A stretch of DNA of 64,000 nt from CAYFPX01 sp964519895 (GTDB lineage Bacteria > Myxococcota_A > UBA796 > CAJQPC01). Position numbers and translations under genes: made by a program. Positions 58,453 through 64,000 of the stretch are shown here, piece by piece. Positions within the stretch are counted from its first letter, which is position 1. Each line of letters opens with the position of its first letter. Below the pieces are notes generated by a model that worked only from the letters and a program-made list of their open reading frames with translations, made no database searches and was not told the origin of the DNA. Location: positions 1 to 64,000 of the forward strand of contig CAZFLE010000018.1 in NCBI GenBank assembly GCA_964519895.1, read 5' to 3'.

Positions 58453-61400
58453 CAGGTCTTGCCCTGGTCGAATTCGTGGTGGGTCCATGCCGCCCGGTGC
58501 AGGGTGCCGACCCAGTCCGTTCGGGGCAGCGGGAGCGCGATGGGATTCTGGTGCTCGTCCAGCTCCAGGTTGGTCATCGGGTACCACAGGAGCTCGTGGG
58601 CCACCGAACGGATGGTGCCACTCTCGGTCTCGAACTTGACCAGGCCGACGTTGGCACTGCCGACCGTGCGGAGCTCCTGGACCTGGGCGAACCCAGTGAT
58701 GTTCGAGTCGGCGGGATACTTCTGGTATCGCTTGAACGCACGGTAGAGCTCGAGCCGATCCTCGCGGTGGTCATGCAGGACGGAGGTCTTGACCTTCAGC
58801 GCGGCCTCCGGATCCACGCCGACCTCGTTGTAGAAATTGGCGAGCTCCGCGCGCAGGACGTCCGGGGCGTACAGGAACTCCCCGAACATGGCGAACGCGG
58901 GGTCATCGAAGAACTCGGCGGTCATGCGGCTCGCCGCCGTGAGCTTCCAGATCGCCTCGCGGCTGAGGGCCTCGACGGTGTCGATGGGGGAGTGCGCGAG
59001 CCGACCGGCGTAGTCGAGGATCTTGGCCCGTTCTGTCCAGAGCTTGATCACCAATGCCCCAGGAACGAACGCATAGGTCGCTGCGTCTCGCATCATGTGC
59101 CAGGCGGTGTCCGCCAGGTCATTCAGCTTCTCCTCTGCGACCTCGAGGTAGTACCCGCCCAGGCTGGGGTCGTCGGGATCGCCTTCGCTCCAGGGCGTCA
59201 GCGAGACCAGGTAGTCCCACTGGATGACCTGGAGCCGGTCGTCCTCGTCCCACAGGATGTCGTCCAGCAGACCCAGGCCCCGGGTCATGGCGTCGGCATT
59301 GCGAGACGACGACGAGGTCAGCTGGATGTAGCGCGCCTTGCAGGGCTTGCGCTCTTCGACCGTCAGGGTCGGGTCGGTCCGGCGGGGCAGTCTCGCTTCG
59401 TTCACCGAGCTGTTGGCGTAGTGCACGTCGCCGGACAGGACGACGCAGCGGTCGACTTCGCGGGCGGCCTCGATCAGATCGTTCAGGGCCGGCATGTTGA
59501 CGGTCCAGGCTTCGTAGTCCTGTTCCTCGGCCCCGGGCTTGCCCTTGGTGGTGTCTCGGATCAGGGCCACGCGCTGGGCGATCTCGACCATCTTGTGGCC
59601 GAAGATCGGCGCCGGCGAGAGCAGGAGCGTGGGGATCGACGGTCCGGTCTCCTTGAGGGCCGTCGTGACCTGGAACTCCAGGGCCTGTCTGGAGATGAGG
59701 GCCGCGCCCATGCGGTTGGTGCCGTCGCGAAACAGCTTCTCAGAGACCTCGTCGACCCCGATGTCGTCGAGCAGCGCTTCGACCGTGGCGCCGACCTCGC
59801 CGATGGCCAGCCGCAGCGAGACGGTGGGGTCCAGGCCCGCGATGTCGTCGAACACGACCACCAGGTCGTCTCCTGCATCCTGGACCAGGGCGTCCAGAGC
59901 GGCTGCGACGCCGTAGTAGGACACGTGGGCCCAGGCCTCGAGGTACTCGGAGAGTCTGGCGGCGGCATGCTGCAGGGGCTCAAACTCCACGACCAGCTGG
60001 GCCCGGGACAGCCGCTCCAGGAAGTTCGCAGCGCTCCAGATGCCGTCGGCGAGCTCGGCCACCGCGGGGACCTTGGAAGTCTTGTAGGTGGCGACCTGGG
60101 CCAGGAAGTCCGTGCGTTCGGTCGAGCTGGGCACGACGATCTGGACCACCGTGGTCGTCGCGTCGGCGATGGCGTCGAGCTGGGTGCGCACCTCGGTCGC
60201 TGAGCCCGCCTGGACGGCGTCGGCACAGGCGGTGATCAGGTCCGCCCACGCGCCCATGGCGACAGAGCTCGCGTCGTTGGCGGCGTCCTGCCAGGCCTGG
60301 GCGATCTCCCGGACGGTGTCTGCGCCGTCGTCGCCGGAGAGGGGCCGACTGGACATGGCCTGGAGCGTGGCCCAGCCGAACTTCGGTTGGTCCGGGAATG
60401 CGCGCCAGGTGCGTGTGTCGAGGGCCACCAGGCGGTGGGCCGGGAAGCGGATGGCGTAGTCCCAGCGCATCCGGTCGAACTCGCCGCGGGTGCTCGGCAG
60501 GCCGTCGTGTGAGTCGAGCACGCTCGAGATGCCCAGCAGCTGGTCGGCGTCGCCAGCGTTCGCCGTCTTGGCGAGGGTCGGCGGACTGGCCTTGCTCCCG
60601 GTCCACTTGTCGAGCAGGTCGCGTCCCAGCTGGCCGGTGGCGAAGTCGTCGGGCACGTTGCCCCAGTGCTGAAAGATCGCATAGGCCGAGAGGCCGTTTC
60701 GCAAGAGTCGCGGCCCGACGCCTGCGTAGACCGGGTCTGCTGTGTTGCCCAGCAAGCGATCGGTGACGTTGCGGTTCAGGAACCAGTCGTCGGTGACCTC
60801 GTGGTCATCGAACATCGTGTAGGTGGGTACGTTCGCCAGGAGACGCCGAACATACCGAACGGTCTTGGCATAGCCCAGGGCCTTGTCCCGGGTCGTCTTC
60901 CAGGTCTCGATGACGCGCTCGGAGAAGTCCGTCAGGTAGGTGATGAACTGGGCGGTCAGATCCACGGCCTTTGCGTAGGCGTACTGCTGGGGGAAGATCT
61001 TGACGCCGCTGACCTGCTCCAGCTTCTCCAGCAAGCTCTTGACCTCTTCGGCGTTGAGGACAATCGGGGGCTGGGGCAGGTCGTACTCGTCCTCGTGGTC
61101 TCTGGGCCACAGGGCGTCGGACCAGGCGAACAAATACATGGCGCACCACTCGCCGTAACGCAAGAGATGGTTCCAGGAGTACTCGACCGCGCCATCTTCG
61201 GGAATGTCCTTGATCCCCGCCAGGCTCAAGAAGCGCGTTCGCCAGCCCGGGTCCAGCAGCACCTCGTTCAGCGAGGTGATCGAGGGGAAGTCCTCTGTCC
61301 AGCCCAGCAGGGTCTCGGCCGTGTCGGTCAGGCACACCAGCAGGCCAGCTGCCACGTCGTCGGCGTAGATCTGGTCGCCCGTCAGGATGAGCTGGTGAGG

Positions 61401-62003
61401 TCGTTCCTGGTTGCTCTGGGGCAGCTCGTCCAACCAGGAGCCGCTTTCCAGGACCTGGAGGGACCCCGCGATGACGCCGTCGAGGATGGCCAGAGCGTCG
61501 GGCTCGTTTTCTTCGCCGCCGTGGGGCTTGCGGCAGGACCCGTGGGCCACGCGCAGGTCCTCGATCTCTTCGGGCGGGAGCCTGAAATTGGGCAGGTAGT
61601 CGGGCTCGTAGCCCAGCGGGACCTCGGCGAGCTTGGCGTCGGTGGAGGTGCCGAGCATTCCCAGGGTGTGCAGGTTGTGGCTGTCGCTGCCGTCCTTGAG
61701 CTCGATGTCGTAGCTGTACAGCCCGTCGTCTGGCTCGGTGGTGGAGAAGGGCAGCGTGACGCTCAGCACGCCCACGAAGAGCTTGTCCCCGAGCTGGGTC
61801 AGGGTCGTCGGCGTGCCCCGGGCGAACTCGATCATCACGCCCTGTTCGTCATACCGGATCCGCCTCTCGTGGATCACCACCACCGCATCGGTCACCGCCT
61901 TGGACGTGGCGATGAACACGTGCACCTCGCTCCGGGTCACCCGGCGCAGCATGGGACCTGCCAGGAGCAGGGGCCACGTGCCAGCGCGGACGGTGTCGGA
62001 CAT
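58452..62003 (-). CDS. giant-operon protein 1, PhoD-like metallophosphoesterase
   Basis: 1183 residues from ATG 62003 (AGGAAGG 5-6 nt upstream). PhoD-type motifs are HGSCRKP (154-160), TGDQIYADD (208-216), FDDHEVTDDW (398-407), LLLSPAPI (793-800) and SGDVHYAN (857-864), so the metal-binding Asp, Asn/His residues of the phosphodiesterase core are present. An N-terminal beta domain of about 140 residues precedes the core, and an unusual helical insertion (about 550-780) separates the two halves. Classical PhoD proteins are about 500-600 residues and Tat-exported; this one has no signal peptide and is twice as long. It is the first gene of the operon and may provide its enzymatic activity, substrate unknown. 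Confidence 0.85.
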   Translation of the reverse strand: MSDTVRAGTWPLLLAGPMLRRVTRSEVHVFIATSKAVTDAVVVIHERRIRYDEQGVMIEFARGTPTTLTQLGDKLFVGVLSVTLPFSTTEPDDGLYSYDIELKDGSDSHNLHTLGMLGTSTDAKLAEVPLGYEPDYLPNFRLPPEEIEDLRVAHGSCRKPHGGEENEPDALAILDGVIAGSLQVLESGSWLDELPQSNQERPHQLILTGDQIYADDVAAGLLVCLTDTAETLLGWTEDFPSITSLNEVLLDPGWRTRFLSLAGIKDIPEDGAVEYSWNHLLRYGEWCAMYLFAWSDALWPRDHEDEYDLPQPPIVLNAEEVKSLLEKLEQVSGVKIFPQQYAYAKAVDLTAQFITYLTDFSERVIETWKTTRDKALGYAKTVRYVRRLLANVPTYTMFDDHEVTDDWFLNRNVTDRLLGNTADPVYAGVGPRLLRNGLSAYAIFQHWGNVPDDFATGQLGRDLLDKWTGSKASPPTLAKTANAGDADQLLGISSVLDSHDGLPSTRGEFDRMRWDYAIRFPAHRLVALDTRTWRAFPDQPKFGWATLQAMSSRPLSGDDGADTVREIAQAWQDAANDASSVAMGAWADLITACADAVQAGSATEVRTQLDAIADATTTVVQIVVPSSTERTDFLAQVATYKTSKVPAVAELADGIWSAANFLERLSRAQLVVEFEPLQHAAARLSEYLEAWAHVSYYGVAAALDALVQDAGDDLVVVFDDIAGLDPTVSLRLAIGEVGATVEALLDDIGVDEVSEKLFRDGTNRMGAALISRQALEFQVTTALKETGPSIPTLLLSPAPIFGHKMVEIAQRVALIRDTTKGKPGAEEQDYEAWTVNMPALNDLIEAAREVDRCVVLSGDVHYANSSVNEARLPRRTDPTLTVEERKPCKARYIQLTSSSSRNADAMTRGLGLLDDILWDEDDRLQVIQWDYLVSLTPWSEGDPDDPSLGGYYLEVAEEKLNDLADTAWHMMRDAATYAFVPGALVIKLWTERAKILDYAGRLAHSPIDTVEALSREAIWKLTAASRMTAEFFDDPAFAMFGEFLYAPDVLRAELANFYNEVGVDPEAALKVKTSVLHDHREDRLELYRAFKRYQKYPADSNITGFAQVQELRTVGSANVGLVKFETESGTIRSVAHELLWYPMTNLELDEHQNPIALPLPRTDWVGTLHRAAWTHHEFDQGKT

Positions 62004-62050
62004 CGAGCCTTCCTGCCCCGTTGGGGGCGGCGGGAGGGGAGCGGTTGCCT

Positions 62051-62095
62051 CGGGCTCGGGGAGGGTCGAGCCCGGTCCATCTTCTCATGGATGGA
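62051..62095. promoter_or_regulatory. two hairpins in the leader of the giant operon
   Basis: CGGGCTCG (62051-62058) pairs perfectly with CGAGCCCG (62067-62074) across an 8-nt loop, and TCCATC (62076-62081) pairs with GATGGA (62090-62095). They lie 48-92 nt upstream of ATG 62003 in the divergent interval and could be a leader structure or protein-binding site. No clear promoter hexamer is seen for either direction. Confidence 0.35.
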
Positions 62096-62181
62096 GGGTG
62101 CCAGTTCAAGTCGAGGTGAGGAGATCCGACTGCATGGTGCGTGGCTTCGAGTGGAGCCCCAACCCTTCCGAGGTAGCCAAC

Positions 62182-62850
62182 ATGATCGTCACCGCCTTCC
62201 TTCTGTCCGTCGCCGACGCTCGCCCCGTGGAGTCTGCGGAATTCCGCCACACCGGCGCCACCCTGGACCAGGGGACCTGGTCCATGCGGGTCCTGATGCC
62301 CGCCGGCTTCGGCATCACCGATCGGGTCGAGGCCAAGGTCCTCACGCCCGTTGCTTTCGCGTTCTCCCAGGACCTGCAGCTGGGCGTCGAGGTCGGCCTG
62401 CTGGACACCGCGGCCCACGACCTGAGCGTGAACGTGCTCGGGACCTATTCCCTGGACAACGAGTACATGGGCTTCAGCGGCGGAGGCTCGTACACCTTCA
62501 CCAGCGGGCGTTCGAGCCTGTCGCTGACCGGCGACGTGGCGGTGGGTTTCTACTCGGACTCGGACTATGTCTGGGTCAACCTGCTCGGCTTCTACGACTT
62601 CCGCGTCAACGAGCACCACGGCCTGCGCGTGCGGCTGACCCAGCGGCCCCAGACCTGGGGCAGCGGTGTGCCGGCCGGCTCCGCCGCCATCGCCTGGGTC
62701 GGTGGCAACGAGACCCTGCGCGCCCAGGTCGGCGTGGGCATGGCCTATGGCCAGGACCTGATCGACCTGGCAGACATGCTCGAGCCGTGGGGCATCGACA
62801 TCCCCAAGGTCATGCCCTACCCGGACGTGGCGCTGTGGTGGACGTTCTGA
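62182..62850 (+). CDS. putative outer-membrane beta-barrel protein
   Basis: 222 residues from ATG 62182 (GAGG about 9 nt upstream). The leader MIVTAFLLSVADA looks like a signal peptide. The body has alternating hydrophobic strands separated by polar turns (LQLGVEVGLLDTAAHDLSVNVLGTYSL, SLSLTGDVAVGFYSDSDYVWVNLLGFYDF, LRAQVGVGMAYGQ) and the chain ends with an aromatic-rich ALWWTF, a C-terminal Phe typical of BamA-assembled outer-membrane proteins. About eight to ten strands fit. Divergent from the giant operon (178 bp between starts). Function unknown. Confidence 0.7.
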   Translation: MIVTAFLLSVADARPVESAEFRHTGATLDQGTWSMRVLMPAGFGITDRVEAKVLTPVAFAFSQDLQLGVEVGLLDTAAHDLSVNVLGTYSLDNEYMGFSGGGSYTFTSGRSSLSLTGDVAVGFYSDSDYVWVNLLGFYDFRVNEHHGLRVRLTQRPQTWGSGVPAGSAAIAWVGGNETLRAQVGVGMAYGQDLIDLADMLEPWGIDIPKVMPYPDVALWWTF

Positions 62851-63008
62851 TCCGGGGGAGCACCGCGGACCCTCCTGGCACAAGCTGCGACATCCTTCGC
62901 TTTGCCGATGGGCACTGTGGGAGCACGACGCCTACCGCGCCCTGGACCCTGGACGGCCAGGACACGGGCCGGGTCGGGGTTCGGCTCGACGGCCTGTAGT
63001 CACCCCCC

Positions 63009-63044
63009 CCCGCGCCGCGGACCCAATCGCATGGGCGGCGCGGG
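63009..63044 (+). terminator. strong hairpin downstream of the barrel gene
   Basis: CCCGCGCCGC (63009-63018) is perfectly complementary to GCGGCGCGGG (63035-63044), with a 16-nt loop that can itself pair (CCCA/TGGG). It lies 158 bp after the barrel stop. No T tract follows, so it is a possible rather than certain terminator. Confidence 0.4.
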
Positions 63045-63074
63045 TCGTAGGTCTGGCCCTAAGGTGGCACGGTG

Positions 63075-63355
63075 AAGCCATCGTCGGCTGAGGTGTGCCT
63101 GAGGCGCACTTTCGGCCGGGATGACTCGCCATCGGCGGCGGAAGTGTCTCGAGGGCGCACTTTCGGCCGGGATGAGGCGCCATCGGCGGCGGAAGTGTGT
63201 CTGAGGCGCACTTTCGGCCGGGATGACTCGCCATCGGCGGCGGAAGTGTCTCGAGGGCGCACTTTCGGCCGGGATGAGGCGCCATCGGCGGCGGAAGTGT
63301 CCCGGGGGCGCACTTCCGGCCGGGATGACTCGCCATCCGCCGCGGAAGTGTCGCC
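63075..63355. repeat. five-copy 51-bp palindromic repeat array (copy B)
   Basis: CACTT cores start at 63107, 63158, 63209, 63260 and 63311, exactly 51 bp apart; a shorter degenerate unit precedes them. Unit: GCGCACTTTCGGCCGGGATG, 5 variable bases, CCATCGGCGGCGGAAGTGT, then variable. Units 1 and 3 are identical over 51 bases and units 2 and 4 over 41, showing a two-unit duplication. Reverse complemented, the unit matches the array at 42298. Confidence 0.88.
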
Positions 63356-63374
63356 GGGCGCGATCTCCAAGCTC

Positions 63375-64000
63375 TTAGTCCACCGCCCGCGACAGGATCG
63401 CGCCGTACCCCACGATCCAGGCCGAACCGTCCGGGTTGGCCCAGATCGAACGCAGCTGCGGATTGCCCATCGGGAAGTCCGACTCGGTGATCTCGGTGCC
63501 GTCGTAGTGGTAGGCGCCCTGGTCGTGGAGGAACCAGATGTCGTTGGGTCCAGAGCCCCGGACCGACGTGAACTTGGACCAATACTCGTCGGCCTCGGTG
63601 ACCAGCTCCGACCCCGTCCAGCGATACAGGATGCCTTCGTCGGCGGCCGACAGGTAGACGTCGCTGTCGGCGTGCTTCCACACCGCGTCGAAGTCGTGCG
63701 AGACGCCCACGTCTACGGTGCTCCAGCCGGCGCCGTCGTGGTGAAGGACCGTGCCGCCGTCCCCTGCAGCCCAGACGTCGTCCGGCCCCGCCCCCCAGAG
63801 GTCGGTCAGGTCCTGCTCCGTGCCCGACGTGGACTCGGTCCAGGCGTCGCCGTCCCAGCCGATCACGGTGCCGCTCTCGCCGACTGCCCAAGCCGTGTCC
63901 GCGTCAGCCACCCAGACCGCGTTGAGATGGTTCTCCACAGGCACGTCGTCGGCGACCCAGCCTGCGCCGTCCCAGAGGAACGCAGCCCCGTAGAGACCCA
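63375..64000 (-). CDS. WD/Ycf48-like propeller protein, 5' end outside window
   Basis: At least 208 residues, open to the right edge; TAA at 63375. It consists of BNR/Ycf48-like propeller blades with the myxobacterial pattern LNAVWVADADTAWAVGESGTV, DLTDLWGAGPDDVWAAGDGGT, FTSVRGSGPNDIWFLHDQGAYHYDG and ends with YGAILSRAVD. Such repeats form secreted beta-propellers of unknown ligand. The N-terminus with any signal peptide lies beyond the window. It converges with the barrel gene, with a repeat array between them. Confidence 0.82.
   Translation of the reverse strand, partial: GLYGAAFLWDGAGWVADDVPVENHLNAVWVADADTAWAVGESGTVIGWDGDAWTESTSGTEQDLTDLWGAGPDDVWAAGDGGTVLHHDGAGWSTVDVGVSHDFDAVWKHADSDVYLSAADEGILYRWTGSELVTEADEYWSKFTSVRGSGPNDIWFLHDQGAYHYDGTEITESDFPMGNPQLRSIWANPDGSAWIVGYGAILSRAVD

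Larger units (their letters stand above)
62851..63374. other. 524-bp convergent intergenic region
   Basis: Contains a C9 run, a strong GC hairpin (63009-63044) and the 51-bp repeat array. A 53-codon frame beginning within the barrel gene's end and closing at 62999 has poor codon bias and is not called. Confidence 0.5.

Noticed and set aside
45608..62003. Extracellular contractile injection system or phage tail locus
   Set aside because: No tube, sheath, baseplate, spike or AAA ATPase gene is recognisable among the five products or next to them.
62842..62999. 53-codon frame after the barrel gene
   Set aside because: Weak GC3 bias, overlap with the previous gene's end and no RBS; likely chance.
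63059..63891. Proteins encoded by the 51-bp repeats (repeat peptides on the minus strand)
   Set aside because: Open frames on several phases are expected because the period is a multiple of three. Variation sits in hairpin loops and spacers, not in a codon pattern.

Overview
This window is a 64 kb piece of a GC-rich draft genome that most likely belongs to a myxobacterium-like member of the Myxococcota (former Deltaproteobacteria). The indications are very high G+C at third codon positions, two proteins with a MYXO-CTERM type tail (Cys, hydrophobic segment, Arg cluster), a Pkn-type Ser/Thr kinase fused to TPRs, and an exceptional density of lipoproteins with acidic Thr/Asp-rich stalks, MopE-like metal-binding repeats, FG-GAP propellers and eukaryote-like extracellular domains. 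There are no rRNA, tRNA, IS or CRISPR genes that I can recognise. Two 100-N gaps (39627-39726 and 43255-43354) are both flanked by the same 55 bases on each side, so they are unmerged contig overlaps rather than missing DNA.

Layout. 1-5249: a MopE/beta-helix lipoprotein (partial) and a divergent pair of paralogous membrane proteins whose start codons overlap. 5251-9107: an FG-GAP lipoprotein, then a gene that looks split by a TGA but is best read as one selenoprotein (LVIVD-like propeller plus TlpA/redoxin domain with a W-Sec-P-V-C active site and a SECIS-like hairpin directly behind the TGA), and a small divergent gene. 9185-20068: hybrid histidine kinase, ZU5-like lipoprotein, DUF2330/MYXO-CTERM protein, Ser/Thr kinase, VWA lipoprotein, TPR-2OG oxygenase. 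20069-24405: palindromic repeats, two small genes, and a tightly overlapping operon of TetR regulator, membrane desaturase and metallo-beta-lactamase-fold lipoprotein. 24423-33574: C-type-lectin, FG-GAP and hydrolase-like lipoproteins. 33546-38751: DUF1697, Crp/Fnr regulator, HEAT-repeat and degenerate HD-GYP-like proteins, CotH kinase. 38748-45604: two fibrinogen-like proteins, a frameshifted small gene, a Ser-Asp/TSP3 repeat protein and a membrane protein with a GspG-like tail. 45608-62003: one translationally coupled five-gene operon of giant proteins without export signals (PhoD-like phosphatase, DUF6603-like, and three unrecognised conserved-looking proteins). 62182-64000: an outer-membrane barrel candidate, a repeat array, and a partial beta-propeller gene.

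Regulatory style. Several genes have a -10 hexamer of the form (T/C)A-NNN-T placed 5-6 nt before an ATG or GTG with no Shine-Dalgarno sequence, which predicts leaderless mRNAs; other genes have ordinary GGAGG leaders. Convergent gene pairs are normally separated by under 25 bp or overlap; the only three wide convergent gaps each hold a palindromic repeat array, and two of those arrays (20 kb apart) are the same 51-bp repeat family in opposite orientation.
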